Source: Schistocerca nitens
Lineage: Eukaryota > Arthropoda > Insecta > Orthoptera > Acrididae
Assembly: GCF_023898315.1 (NCBI RefSeq)
Contig: NC_064618.1
Coordinates: forward strand, 188,967,548 to 189,031,547
DNA: 64,000 nt
Direction: 5' to 3'
The notes below the pieces were generated by a model. The model had not been told where the DNA came from. It saw only the letters and a program-made list of their open reading frames with translations, and made no database searches. The position numbers were made by a program, and so were the translations under genes. This document shows positions 1-12,078 of the stretch, piece after piece. How positions within the stretch are numbered: position 1 is the stretch's first letter; each line of letters begins with the position of its first letter.

Positions 1-1
1 G

Positions 2-1010
2 TTAGCACGTGCAGTAGCCTCCACAGACAGCAATGGAGGCGGCGACTCTGGCATAGTGTCGATTGTACAGATAGCGAATACTGTCCGGGGATACATCATG
101 CCACGCCTGCTCGACATGTTCAGGTATTCTACCGGGTCGAAGAGTCGCACTAGTCACTTCTCGTCCCATCATAACCCATACGTGCTCGATCTGACACACG
201 TCTGGAGGTCGTGCACCTCTTGCACAGCCCGTTGAGTTTCACGGGCGAGCATTAGCCTGTTGGAACAGCACGTCACTTTCCTATTGCCAGAATGGCCAAT
301 GAGCAGGTCTAACAACATTCTGTATATACCGAGAGCTGGTAAGCGTACTCTCCAGAAACAGGAAACGTCAACGAGTGTGTAGGTTATCGCACCCCTGGCC
401 ATAAGGCCTCGGGTGAGGCCAGTGTATCTTGGACGACAGCAGTTCGAGATAGCGTTCTCCACGTCTACGTCATGTGCGCAATCGACCATCACTTACGTGC
501 AGTCAGAATTTGATTTCATCACATCGCGTCATTCCGTCTTCCAAGTGGTGCTCTGATGGCACAACCCGTGCAGTCGAATCTGTGATGTCAGTGGAAGATG
601 GGGTAGAACTGATCATGCCTGTAGTCCCACTGCTAATAACCGGTTCGCAGCAGCTCGTATTGACTCGTCTGCAGTCACAAGCCCTATAACTACGTTGCGG
701 TCGCTATAAGATCTGCCGCTGCTGCCCTTACAATCCGACGTTCCTGGTGGGCGGTTGTGCTGTGTGGACGTACAGGGCCTATCCTACGCGTGCGAGAATG
801 TTCACGTGATCACTGATACCAATATTTTTGCTTAACTGATGTAGCACTTCCAATTTGTGTAGAAACTTTCTGAAATGACCCTCCGGCCACTCCAAAAGCC
901 ACAACTGGATCCCCTGTCAATCTCACGCAGCTGGTTCTAGCAAGCACTTGAGCATTTCCGTGGCAACGTTGCCAATTTGCTTCGCATGTCGAAACCATAA
1001 TCAGCCCAGG
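2..1010 (-). pseudogene. Tc1-like transposase fossil, C-terminus complete
   Basis: Decayed DDE transposase of a Tc1-type cut-and-paste transposon. On the minus strand, pieces in shifting frames fall in the family order: an N-terminal helix-turn-helix piece (LTGDPVVAFGVAGGSFQKVS, near 840-930), HQERRIVRAAAADL (near 720-770), SDGRLRT followed by RRRGERYLE (440-500), QQANARP (near 245-265), IEHVWVMMGR (170-200), and a terminal GGYCTC ending at the stop in 2-4. The middle catalytic Asp is replaced by Ala in QQANARP; the last catalytic Glu (IEH) survives. Several stops and frame changes make it non-functional. The 3' inverted repeat would lie outside the window. The closest relatives here are the copies at 29658 and 50194. 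Family assignment is firm; the 5' limit is approximate. Confidence 0.85.
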
Positions 1011-2169
1011 TGGCATATATGGTCATAGGATCAAAATCTACGTCGTCTTTTCAGATGTAATACTATTTTCTGACGGGGTATAACCACACGCTAGTGTTGA
1101 TGGCGTACTTAGAGTGAATAACATGGGGTACTTGAAAGAAACGTCATCTATAAACGGCAAAGGAAAGAAGGTGGCTCCACATTAAATACACTCGTCTATA
1201 CCACAAAGGCATGCAAATTACCAAAATGTCAAACAAAAGCAGCTATTTCCTTTAAGACTGTGGTGCGGCCCCTCTTATAATCCTAGAAGACTTGGAGAGA
1301 TAACTTCTGCACGGGCATATTCGGCAGACGTTTTCAGTGGGCAGCTATCATGAATTCACTTCTCTAACCCCACGCACCTTCATGACAGTTCTCAGTGGCG
1401 CCCTTTCAAACACACCTTTGTTCTCCTGTCACAATCACCAAGGCTTTTCAAGGAACTCTTAACGGAATTTTAATTTGAATTTAATCGTATTTCACAGACA
1501 GACAATCAGCTGTATACTTCTTTTCATCATAACCAGGACACATGAATATAATCTTTCACACATATTTCCGCTAGGTGCAGTTTTCTTGATTCCTTGAATG
1601 TGGGGAAAACAGTTTTCGGATAACATGAGTTACCGAGATGCTGCGGGAAAAGTACCAGACTTGTTAGGACCCATAGGTCTCATAGATAGGTTATTGGGTT
1701 GTGAGATCATAACAAAGCCAAGCGAATCGAGAGCGGGATTCTAGTGCTAGACGTATAATATTCTTTTAAGCAAAACGAAGATGTGTTTTTTTTTATTATT
1801 TTCCTCTCACTTAGACTACTACCTGTTGCTTTTAGTTACATGCTTAACACGGAAATACAGCTCTTTATGTGTACTTGAAACATTTGCTATTTTTCAGTAA
1901 ACTGTATTATTCATACTAATCAGTACCGCGATGATTTCAGTTGTATTCTTTTCTCCCAACTCATAAATTCACTGCATCATAGAAACGTATAATAAAATTT
2001 TAAGCTATTAAATAATAAATTTTAAGCATGGGAGGAAGATAGCCTTACAGCCAGTCAAAAGCCTGGATAAAGTGGGAGCGTTAATCGTTAGACTAACCAT
2101 TCAACATCGTAAATAAAGCTGGAGGGTTCCTAAACATTCACACCCTGCCTAGAATTAGAATGGATATAA
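1011..2169. other. unassigned DNA
   Basis: No coding, tRNA-like or terminal-repeat signal recognised. AT-rich, with several T-runs around 1780-1800. It may hold the 5' part of the LINE that becomes recognisable from about 2170. Confidence 0.4.
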
Positions 2170-2220
2170 AAATGCTATAAAGAGGAACATGGACTTTAAG
2201 GGCACTATACGCTACTGGAT

Positions 2221-2806
2221 GGACATAAATACTTGATGAAGAACTAACATATTACAGCACTTCCTGCGGGGACAAGGCATAGACAGAGAGAAATACCATA
2301 CAATCATATATAGCAGAAACAAACAGGTTCTCCATATATTTGGGACAGGATTTGCGTTATGTAATAAAATAATGGTCAACATCATGATACTAGACCATGT
2401 TAACGAAAGTATATGCCACATCAGAATCGAAAGTAAATACAGAAACGTTTCGTCAGTAAGTGTCCACACACCAACCGAAGACAAGGAGGAAGACATAAAA
2501 CAGTAATTCTATGACACCTTGGACCAGATGTGCTCCAGATTACGACATACGTAAAACAACATGGACTTCATTGGGGAGGCTAACTAGGAACAAAACAGAC
2601 CAAGTGTTCACAGAGAAAAAACATAAAAATGCAGTAACAGACGCTAGGACAATGATAGGGAGTGAGATACAATCAGACCAACCTCTTGTCGTAACAAAGA
2701 TGAAACAATCATTACTAAAACAACTATGTAGAGCAACAGTGGTAAATTAAACGAAAGGGCTTATGTGAGTAGGCTAAAAGAAGAGGATGTGAATAAAATG
2801 TAGAGT
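2221..2806 (+). pseudogene. LINE A apurinic/apyrimidinic-type endonuclease remnant
   Basis: Remnant of the N-terminal endonuclease that nicks target DNA. Visible motifs: YHTIIYSRNKQ near 2300, GTGFALCNK (about 2340-2366), VHTPTEDKEEDIKQ (about 2461-2504, the VYAPTE-type strand) and SDQPLVV (near 2674), where the active-site His of SDH has become Gln. The reading frame is open for long stretches but interrupted by stops (for example at about 2505) and shifts. It ends in KLNERAYVSRLKEEDV, a linker typical of this group. Not functional. It is separated from its reverse transcriptase by the insertion at 2811-3550. Confidence 0.75.
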
Positions 2807-2810
2807 CTTG

Positions 2811-3550
2811 TACCGCAAGGGAGCAAGGGAGAGGATGTTGTTATGGGTGGGCGGTCTCCTCTTTGTGCAACACAAATTTTCTCTTGGATTAATACAGTTC
2901 TTTATTTACATGAACATTTACTTAACTGGAATAGTGCCCATGTGTTGTGCTACGAGCTCATCAGAAATAGTCCTCTTGCACAGTGGTGTATAGTCTATCG
3001 GTAATCTTGCTATTACAAACTTTAGTCTCTCACTGCTGGTCCAGCCATATACACTAATGTGGTTGCTATGTTCTGTCCTAGCCTGTGATGTGAACTGAGC
3101 CCGATCTGCAAATATACTGAGAGACACCAAATTCGATGAGTGAGTCAGTTAGGCCCTTTGGTCAGCGGAGGCAGGCTAAATCATTGCTGTTGAGAGGGAG
3201 TTGACAGGGTGTGTCTCTGATCTCTCTCGTGATACGTGCTCTTGATCCAACGCCTAGCCGCATGAGATAGCCGCGCTGTCTCAGGCGTATTGTCACGGTC
3301 CGCGCAGCTGCCCCGTCGGAGGTTCGAGTCCTCCCTCGTGCATGATTGTGTGTGTTGTCCTTAGTGTAAGTTAGTTTAAGTTAGATTAAGTAGTATGTAA
3401 GCCTAGAGACCGATAACCTCAGCAATTTGGTCCCTTAAGTCCATACCACAAATTTCCAAAAATTTCAACGTCTATTATTGATCTTCGCGCTTCATCTTTG
3501 CCGACCGGTGTGCTGGCGATAGCTTAAGCCAGCACCTAAATAATTTAAGA
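2811..3550. other. insertion within LINE A, including a SINE
   Basis: About 740 bp that interrupts LINE A. The right part contains the tRNA-headed SINE at 3265-3473. The left part (2811-3264) has no recognised protein or RNA; its origin is unknown. It could be one composite insertion or two events. Confidence 0.5.
3265..3473 (+). repeat. tRNA-derived SINE, family 3 head
   Basis: RNA polymerase III-type short interspersed element. The B box GGTTCGAGTCC lies near 3321-3333 after a tRNA-like head (GTCTCAGGCG and following). The body contains the AGTTAGTTTAAG / GATTAAGTAGT run and the GACCTCAGC-type tail ending near AAATTTCC. It is the same family as 48816-49000 and 60100-60205. It is non-coding and would be mobilised by a LINE. 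Confidence 0.8.
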
Positions 3551-5480
3551 TAGAGCTTGAAAAAAGATTCACAGAATTAGAGAACTTAAAGCAGTTGGAA
3601 AGCAGATGAAGATATCAAGACAAAATAAAACAATACAACAGTAACTACAAAGGAGGCAGCACAGAAACTATTAGGATATAACAATAATACCAACACCAAG
3701 AGCAAACAGTGTTTCGGTGAAACATGTAGAAAAGCAGTTCAGGCCTGAAAGACAGCCAACAGGTAATAATGAGAGATCACAAATATGAAAATATAATAAA
3801 ATATAGGACAGCCACGACAGTTTAGAGGAGGCAGAGTAAGACTATAGCCAGAATATTTGTAAACAGTTTTACAAGACAATGAGAATCTACAGAGAGGAGA
3901 ACAGAGCTAAGACTGTGTTAATGAAGGACGACAATGGAAAACTGATCACTGCAAAGGGAATCTAGAGAACTGGAGCAGATACTTCAAACAGCTGCTGAAC
4001 AACCTAGGAGGCACCTACGACAACAAAAACAGGGCAGAAAACAACCACAACGTACAACCATTAGTCGAACAATCAATTCTGAGAGAAGTGAAGGTGGCAA
4101 CAAAAAGAGTGAAAAATGGGAAGGTCCCAGGCGTAGATATGATATCAGCAGAGCTCATCAAATAATGGGGAGACAAGACATATTAATGGTCAGCCTATTT
4201 GGTAAAAGAGGTGTGGAGGAAAGAAGTGATACCGGAGGAAAGGAAAACTGCTGCTGTGTGTACCATATACCAGAAGAGACACAAAATATTGGTACAGAAC
4301 TATAGAGGGCTGTGTCTCCTATGCACATGCTATAAAATAACATCAAGAATTATACTGAACAGGCTCAACCCATACACTGAAGAAAGACACAGATCAAGCG
4401 GGGTTCAGAAAGGGTACTTCAACAACCGATCAAAGATTCACACTAAGACCAATACTAGACAAGAACTGGGATCACAGTCAGAATACGAGCTCCTATATAT
4501 TTACAGACTTTAACAAACCGTATTACAGCATAGTGAGAGAGAAGATGTGGATGGTATTGCTGGACTAGCTGATGAAGCTAACTAACACACGTGTGAAGGA
4601 ATCAAAGTTCAGAGTAAAAGTACAGGGGAGTTCTCAGAAACATTTGCGGTAAAAACAGGAGTGAGACATGCAGATATCATATCACCAATGTTCTTCATTC
4701 TGGCACTCAACAACACCCTGAGGAGAGTAACACAAGAATGTGCAAGGAAAAAGATAAATATTCTGACTTTTGCGGACGATAATATGGTGATAGGAAAGAA
4801 TATGGAAGACATAGAAAAAATGGTAACTGTACTTATAGAAGAAACTAGGTCTAAGTATAAATGAAAATAGAACAAAGTTCATGGTAATAGGAAGAAGATC
4901 TCAGGTAGGACCAAACCATCTATCAGGAACCTAACAACAAAGAAGACAGACACATTTGCGTACCTTGGTCTCAACATCGTCCAACAAAACCTTATGTAAC
5001 AAAATATAATAACCACAATTCAAGCCTGGGAAGATGTCTATGTGGTGCACATAACATTTAATTTAGTATTCTGGCAGGCAAAGTAAGAATATATTTGTCC
5101 GTCATCAAATCAATACTGTGCTACGAAAGCTAGAAATGGACCCTGGCAAAATATGGAGAAAAACTCATTACTTTTGAAAATAAAGTACTGAGAATAATAT
5201 ATGGACCACTGAATGAAAATGAACAGTGGAAAATGAGGAAAAATAAAGAACTCAAACAGTTATACACACTATCTGACATCGCTGCAAGTGTGAAAAATTA
5301 AAGACTGAAGTGGTATGGGCATGTGAGGAGGAGAGGAGCGAACCCGGTAACAAACGCAGTGATACATGGAGAAGCAGAAGGAGCGAGACCACCAGGTCGG
5401 CCGAGAAGGAGATTGGAGGATAATACCATGGGAGACACGCAGATATTTGGTCTGGGAGATGAAGATGAAGCTGACAGGTA
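3551..5480 (+). pseudogene. LINE A reverse transcriptase and C-terminal region remnant
   Basis: Reverse transcriptase remnant with the conserved blocks in order: KNGKVPGVDMISAELIK (about 4110-4160), NYRGLCLLCTCYK (about 4297-4335), QAGFRKGTSTTDQRF (about 4395-4440), IFTDFNKPYYSIVREKMW (about 4498-4552), the catalytic box FADDNMV (about 4769-4790) with both Asp kept, and a C-terminal RLKWYGHVRRR (5304-5336) followed by a GRPRRR basic stretch. There are many stops and frame changes. The linker before the RT (about 3555-4080) is also recognisable but heavily broken. Not functional. Confidence 0.8.
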
Positions 5481-5560
5481 GGTGTGGAAGGCTCGCTGGA
5501 ATGAGTGTGGCCGAGGATCGGCTGCCGTTTGTGTCCCAGTATAACTGAGTAAGTAAGTAA

Positions 5561-6199
5561 ACCTTCATTATAGGCTACTTTTGTGACTTAACTCTCAAGC
5601 AACTTCTTCTGGTACGGCAGCACCATGTGATCAGCCTAGCTGTCTATAGATCCTAAACACAGCCCATACACAGTGGTATTATCTTCCATATTCTCCACAG
5701 CTCATCTTGTAATTCTGTTAACGTGTGAGGAACCCATACAAAACGGGACTAAAATGGGCTACAGTACGTTTAGAGAGAAGGGTGACATCAGTTTCCTCGC
5801 CTCACTGGATATTGTCACGCAAACGTTGTAAAATTGTTGTGGTCGGATCGTTAAAATAGATGCTAATTATCCCACGCAAATACTTCGAGAACAACCTGCC
5901 TGCTGGGCAATAGGGCCCAGAAAAGAGTTTTTTTACTCCTAACATTTTCGTATTGAAACATCACACACTGTCTTAAGCTAGGTAGCGGAGGAGGAGCTGA
6001 GGGGGGGGGGGGGGGGGTAGGCAGTAAGACGTAATTAAATACCTTGTTTCACTTACCTTCGGTGATCGTACGTTGCAGAGGTTTCCTGCCGGGGTTGCGA
6101 TGAAGACTGCAGCTATCATGGAGACGACGTGGCGGAGAAGCAAGAACGGAAGTTCTGACACGTTAACCTCCCCGTCACCACCCTTATCTAGGGCTGTGG
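5561..6199. other. unassigned DNA with a poly-G run
   Basis: No gene recognised. It contains a 17-base G homopolymer at 6001-6017, preceded by a GAGGAGG purine stretch. Confidence 0.5.
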
Positions 6200-8890
6200 T
6201 CGTAACGCGGTTAGGGAAAACTTAATTACTGACAATTAAATCAAGGAAACAGTGGATGGATAAAAACATTGACGCCCCGGCATTGTAAAAAGCCTTCGAA
6301 ATGGACTATCGGTAACTCTACAAATAATGACATTGAAAATAAGAGGTGCACCAGCTTTTGAGGAGACAGAACTTACGCATATACTGTCGAAGGAACAGGC
6401 CAACAGCATCGTCATAACAGAAACAAATGAAAGATTAATTTCTAGCAAAGATATAGGTCCTTCCACTGTGATCCGCTGCACAGTCGTGAAATAAAAACTT
6501 GCAAATTCCGGGATAGTGTTATTAATTGATCAGGAATGCAAGAATAAAATACGTTATTAAATTCGTGTAAATGAGAAGGTGCTACTAGCTCGTTTTAAGA
6601 TTGATAAGCGACTTCCGTGTGCGATGGACGTTTATGCGCCTGAGCAAGGTAAAGATGAGGAGCCCGATATCGTCTGTGGTCAAATACAACAACTCATAAA
6701 ATAGCAAAGAACAGTCGGAGATGTAAATGCTACAATTCGCACAATACCAATCTAACAGTTAGCAGGAGAAAATGAAGAAACACACGTCAACAAAAGTGGC
6801 CAGAACGTTACTGATTTATGCACCTTTAACTCTTAGAAGACAACCAACACCTTCTTTCGGCAGAAAGAAGATAATAAATGTACATGGGGCTTAAGAGGAA
6901 CTAGATACCTTCTTGATTGTGTAATTGCTGACCCCAGAATAGCACGACAAGTGATTGACAAACGAGTTGTAGATGATATGATTACGGCAGAGAACGTTTT
7001 ACGTTTTACACAGAAATTCGAATATGGACCATACAGAGAAAATCGAGACAAAAGATAGTCCTAAACAAGTAGAAAAGTATAAGATACCGCTCCTGCAAAT
7101 GGAAAGTATTAGATATCTCTATGAGAAAACACTGGCTCATAACTGCCTACTGTATGTGCAAGAGATGCTATTTATTAAGAATGACAGACCAGTAAAAATG
7201 CAGTTTCGAAAGCAGCAGTAGAAATTCCAGGCCAAAATTAAAACAATGTAACGAAGAACGTATAATAAACCTGTAATGAAGAGACAAAGCAACTAGTGAA
7301 ATGGGAACTTGAAGCATTATTATTTACCCAGAACCACATTACCAGGTATGTCTACTACTATACTACCATACAAATTTATAACGATAAGAAAAGAATTACA
7401 AAAACCTCGGGGTTAAGGACTCATCATCACAGGAATACTGCAAAAGTTTCCCATCAATAAAAACACTTCATAAAAATAAATTAATTAGACGTAGCAATAC
7501 AAACTTGATACACAGGAAAGCAACACGGACACAGGGAAAAAATCTCGAACTGTTTAAATACGGAAGTCTTTCACTGAAGAAACATGTGCTAAATCTCGTT
7601 AAGTAGCATTGGGCTGCTGGCAGGTACTTGAGGAGTGGAATCTGGCTAAAAAAATTTCCGAATTTAAGAAAGGCAACCGAAGTGCCCCAGACAACGGTAT
7701 AGCCATTAGCCTAGATAACATTTGCTACAAAAACTATAGAACTACCTTGAACAACAGATTGTGACCTACGCGTGATAAAATTTTACTGGAAAGACAAATA
7801 GGTTTTACAAAAGGACGATCTTCCGTTGCTGGTAATTTTATTCTAAAACAGCCTGATCAGAAAAGGAAATAATTATACTTAGATTGGCACGTAACTTTTG
7901 TAGATGATGCAGATGCATTTTACAGAGCCAGTTGGCACCTGTTGTGGCAGATTACGGATATAATAGGTTCCCCCGCCCCCCTTCCTAAGAAAATAACTTA
8001 CTCTGGAAATGCTCTTTACAAAGAGACAAAAGATAAAATCGAGGATGGAGAGACTTTGTCCAACTAATTAACACAAATCACTAAATGTTGAACATGATCA
8101 TTACCTGTCTCCAATGTTTTTCAGCGTCTCCACATATGACACAGTCAGCGCCTGGAAACAAAATATCACCTGCGGCATTAAGATCAACAGGAATAATTAT
8201 TGTAATACTCTATTGTACCTTGATGATCATACAATAATTCAAGAAAATGAAGATGATTGTCAAAAAGCCGATAATCACCTCAATTTCTGGGCTTCTATAA
8301 GTAATATGAAAATTCCCACTAATAAAATAAATATAATGGTTGCGTGTAATAATTAAAACTATGGCAAATGATGTAATACCGAAACAGGCAACCCATTTTC
8401 AGCATCTCGTCTGTGGCGTAGGACTAAATTTCGATGATGAAATTGACAACAATATCATAAAATTTAAAGTGATCTCTGTAGCAATCAAAAATACTTAAAA
8501 AATAATACAAGCAATCTGCGAAAGACACAGATGATGTTTTACAAAATCATGGTTCCTCCTATGATCTGTGAATCTGAAACCCGGATTCCCAAGTTCAAGG
8601 ATATGAGCAGGACCCACACTGCGGAAATGAGCTTTCGTGATAGTATCAGGGGGTGTACCAGAGAATATCGCATCCTTGAATGAAATAAATTGAAAGTTGA
8701 TTCCATGCACATGAAAATAGATTTAAACAAAATGATAGTGCGAACAAGTATATAGAGGACATGAGAAGAGACCTCCAAAACCAAGTTTTGGCTACAAACC
8801 TAGGCGGACCATACAGAGGAGTGGACCACGGAAGAGACTGCTGGATCTTTTTTACTGGAACAGGTGATGGATAAAGGGAGGAATGAATGA
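6200..8890 (+). mobile_element. LINE B: decayed endonuclease/RT non-LTR retrotransposon
   Basis: A second old non-LTR element, complete in domain order but full of stops, small deletions and frame changes. Endonuclease motifs run from about 6260 to 7060 and reverse transcriptase motifs from about 7610 to 8880. No clear poly-A tail, target duplication or exact ends can be seen. It resembles LINE A in type but is a different family, with its own endonuclease sequence and a YLDD box instead of FADD. Confidence 0.78.
6244..8880 (+). pseudogene. LINE B endonuclease-reverse transcriptase polyprotein remnant
   Basis: Endonuclease pieces: SIVITETNE (about 6406), VYAPEQGKDEEPD (about 6631-6669), GDVNATI (about 6720-6740), NTFFRQKEDNKCTWG (about 6847-6891) and LDCVIADPR (about 6913-6940). 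Reverse transcriptase pieces: ERQIGFTKGRSS (about 7791-7826), HVTFVDDADAFYRA (about 7884-7925) and the catalytic box LYLDDHTII (about 8213-8239), with both Asp intact. After it come NMKIPTNK (8308-8330) and a weak C-terminal GPYRGVDHGR. The intervening parts are too decayed to follow. Non-functional; family assignment is by motif order. Confidence 0.75.
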
Positions 8891-9833
8891 GATCGCTAGG
8901 GCTCGAATTTTATGACTCTCGTTTCCTAAAAATTCCATACAGATTAATACTTAAATGAAAATAGGTTTCCTCCATTGTCATAGCTTAAGTTGCTTAACTT
9001 ATTACATTTACGTCCCTTGGGCCTACATGACCTGTATGTTTAAAAGTTCACTGCATGTGCACAGTTTGGCAGCAAAATTTCATTTCTAGGTGTCTCGGGT
9101 CCACGCATAACGATATTCTTTTTTGATTTAAAACCTTACATGTTTTTGCTTGCTTATAGTTAAAATGCGTAAGGTTACGCCAAAATTCAAGTCGTTCTTT
9201 ACTTGCAAATTGTCATAGCATTAGCACTACCAGCAATATATCCTCTAATGTTTCGCTCTCGGAGGTAGTTCGTGTATGTAACGTAATAATACCAGTGTGG
9301 CTAACGTGACGAAACAATTTCTTTCTATCAAGCAGCTGGAAGCATTGGTAAATGCATCTACCTCTGAGAATATTCCAAAAGAAGAAAGTCACGGAAGTGT
9401 CTGCTGCATTCATCCTACATCTGTATCAAAAGATACTTGAGAGGTTAATTCCTAGTATGGCTAAGTGTAGGCGCTCCGAATAGTTTGGTCAAAAGGCGGA
9501 AATATCATGTGGCGCTTAAAACCATTTTTTACGAACTTAATGGGCATCTAGTGCCAACGTTTTAAAACTTATACCTGGTCCAATACGGTATGGCATATCC
9601 AGAGTGAGTTACATAAAATTCTCGTTGCAGGCTCTTATGAATTACATTATTCAGATAACTGTGGTGGTAGTGACCAATACTCAGAGTCATAAAGTTTATG
9701 GTAACAGCTGCGAAGAATTTAATGAACCTAAATTTGAAGCTTCTGTGGTTTTGCTATTATTGGCTACTTGGTGTAAAATGTATCGTGGATTTAAAAAATA
9801 CAATAATAAAAACAAGCACCGTCCGAACAGGTC
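8891..9833. other. unassigned DNA
   Basis: No gene, tRNA-like head or inverted ends recognised. Short open frames here have no protein-like composition. Confidence 0.45.
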
Positions 9834-10142
9834 TTGAAGCCCCAACGATACCGACCGTCAGCTGTATCAACCTTAGCTCTTCGGCGTCACAGGATGCGGT
9901 TATGGAGGGGCATGTGGTCAGCACACTCTCTGCCGACCGTTGCCAATTTTCGTGACCAGTGTCACTACTTCTCAATCAAGAGGATCCTCAATTGGCCTCA
10001 CAAGGGCTGAGAGCACTCCGCTTCCCAGCAGCACTCAGTAGAACTGGATGGTCAACCATGCAAATGTTAGCCAAAACCGACAGCGCTTGACTTCGGTGAT
10101 CTTATGGGAGCCGGTGTTACCACTGCGGCAGGGACGTTGGCT
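9834..10142 (-). repeat. 5S rRNA-derived SINE (SINE3 type)
   Basis: Read on the minus strand from 10142, the head begins GCCAACG and continues with a 5S rRNA-like series: ACACCGGCTCCCATAAGATC, then CACCGAAGTCAAGCGCTGTC, then GGTTGACCATCC, matching in order the 5S segment around the CCGATCACCGAAGTTAAGC core. 5S genes carry internal polymerase III promoter boxes here, so the element would bring its own promoter. The remaining 200 bp or so (CTCAGCCCTTGTGAGGCC and onward) is a family-specific body that ends near the CAAGACCTG region. No coding potential. The 5S origin is read by eye and should be aligned. Confidence 0.75.
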
Positions 10143-10406
10143 AAAAAAAGTCAATGCATTCCAGAAACAGGTAGAGTCATATTTACTGCTATAATATCAA
10201 AGAAAAGTTGCAGTAGCATCTCAGGTTTGATATGCTTTGATTCATGTCTGCTCGAAGAGCACTATGAGCAAATGAAGGGTTAGTACCCATAACAGTTCCT
10301 TGGGAAAAATGGGTGGAAATACTTTATAAACTGCATAATCCTAGCACATGTAGCAATAAATATGCAAACTGAACTTAAGTATAAATTATAATATTTTTAA
10401 TAATTC

Positions 10407-10608
10407 GTGGGCGGCCGTTGTGGCCGAGCGGTTCTAGACGCTTCAGTCCGGAACCGCGGTGCTGCTATGGTCGCAAGTTCGAATCCTGCCTCGGCCATGG
10501 GTGTGTGTGATGTCATTAGATTAGTAATATTTAAGTAGTTCTAAATCTAGGAGACTGATGACCTCAGATGTTAAGTACCATAGTGCTTAGAGCCATTTTA
10601 ATCATTTG
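10407..10608 (+). repeat. tRNA-derived SINE, family 1 head, with target duplication
   Basis: Complete SINE. The head starts GGGCGGCCGTTGTGGCCGAG, with an A box around TGGCCGAGCGG and the B box GTTCGAATCC near 10478-10487. The tail contains AAGTAGTTCTAA, GGAGACTGATGACCTCAG and the AGTGCTTAGAGCCATTT end. AATAATTC occurs at 10399-10406 and again at 10609-10616, extending imperfectly to AATAATTC[G/A]TG, and is the target-site duplication. Confidence 0.9.
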
Positions 10609-10801
10609 AATAATTCATGACTAATACACCCTTCAATAAAAATCGGGTAATTGTTACCCAGAAAAATGTATACAATTAGTTTTTTTAAGGAAAGGAGCAG
10701 GTTTAAGTGAAGAATCTAGAGATATTTTCCAGTTCCCTAAGCTCCTCTCCAGTAAGCATCGTCAAGAGAGGACTAGGCTCGTTACTGGCCACAGGCAGAT
10801 A

Positions 10802-10837
10802 CGAGGTGCGGCTAGAAAAAAACCGGACTGATGCTGG
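10802..10837 (+). repeat. mariner terminal inverted repeat, left
   Basis: Begins CGAGGTGCGGCTAGAAAAAA and pairs with 12079-12114. Adjacent TA at 10800-10801. Confidence 0.9.
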
Positions 10838-10850
10838 AAAAAACATCTAT

Positions 10851-11924
10851 TTACATTTTCATGTTATCTCCTTCAATGTACTCTCCTCCTCGGTCTCTAC
10901 ACCGCTCCATACGAAATTTCCACTGGTCATAGCAATGCTGCAGATCATTTTCGGTAAGTCCATACATTACTTCCGTCGCTTTTTCTTTTACTGCTTCAAC
11001 AGTCTCAAATCTAGTTCCTTTCAAAGCTGACTTGACTTTAGGGAAAAGAAAAAAGTCACAGGGGGCCAAATCAGGTGAGTAGGGTGGATGATCTAAGATG
11101 GGAATGTTGTGTTTTGCCAAAAACGTCTTCACTGACAACGCACTGTGAGCTGGGGCATTGTCTTGGTGAAGGATCCATGACTTTTTTTCTCCACAAATCG
11201 TTCCGTTTTCTCCGTACTCGCTCACGTAGGGTAGCCAGGACGCTAATGTAGTAATGCTGATTCACTGTTTGTCCCTCTGGTACCCAATCAATGTGCACAA
11301 TCCCTTTGATGTCAAAAAAAAAAACAATCATCATTGCCTTGAATTTCGTTTTGACATTCGTGCTTTTTTTTGTCGTGGAGAACCAGGAGTTTTCCAATGC
11401 ATCGATTGGCGTTTAGTTTCGGGATCGTAAGTAAAAAACCACGATTCATCGCAAGTAATAACATTTTGTAAGAAGGTGGGATCACTTTCAATGTTTTCCA
11501 GGATGTCAGAACAAATCATTCTTCGGCGTTCCTTCTGTTCAATTGTGAGACACTTTGGAACCATTTTTGAACACACTTTGTTCATGTTGAAACTTACATG
11601 AAGAATCTGCCTAACACTTTCCTTGTCAACTCCTGTTAACTCAGACACTGCTCTGATTGTTAAACGGCGATCTTGTCGAACAAGTTTACCGATTTTTTCA
11701 ATATTTGCATCAGTTTTTGCTGACAATGGTCTGCCAGTGCGAGTGTCATCACTGGTGTCTTCGTGGCCATCTTTAAATCGTTTAAACCACTCAAACACTT
11801 GTGTTCGCGATAAACAATCATCGCCGTACACTTGTTGTAACATTAGAAACGTTTCACTTGCAGATTTTCCTAGTTTGAAACAAAATTTGATGTTTACACG
11901 CTGTTCTTTCTGTACACTCAACAT
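10851..11924 (-). pseudogene. mariner transposase, two frameshifts
   Basis: DDE transposase with DD34D signature. The start is taken at the ATG at 11924 (MLSVQKEQRVNIKFCFKLGK), because the codon series upstream has no other ATG. In order: a helix-turn-helix half with LSRTQVFEWFKRF, RTGRPLS linker, a second helix-turn-helix TIRAVSELTGVDKESVRQIL, first catalytic block VITCDESWFFTYD, then after a frame change near 11360 KFKAMMIVFFFDIKG, and after a second frame change in an A7 run near 11180-11190 WILHQDNAPAHS and YSPDLAPCDFFLFP. I count 34 residues between the second and third Asp. All three catalytic Asp are present, so only the frameshifts disable it. Stop at 10851-10853. Confidence 0.9.
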
Positions 11925-12078
11925 TTTCCGACGCACAGACAAAACGTCAACTACTTAAAACAGACGCCACGGGCAGACTGAGTGCAGGAGGCAGATGAAA
12001 CTCGAGCAGTAGGCGGAGCGAGAGTCACGTGACAGGCCACGCGACTTTCAACCTTATTGCATTCGTTTTATTGTTTCA

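Larger units (their letters stand above)
2170..5560 (+). mobile_element. LINE A: decayed endonuclease/RT non-LTR retrotransposon, split by an insertion
   Basis: An old non-LTR retrotransposon copies its RNA by target-primed reverse transcription. The endonuclease part lies at 2221-2806 and the reverse transcriptase and C-terminal parts at 3551-5480, both on the plus strand and in the normal order. The coding text stops near 2806 and resumes near 3551. The flanking words TAGAGTCTTG (2801-2810) and TAGAGCTTG (3551-3559) could be a decayed target duplication of the intervening insertion (inference). I take the family to be RTE-like because the sequence resembles insect proteins often mislabelled craniofacial development protein 2. 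The clade was not tested. Confidence 0.8.
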
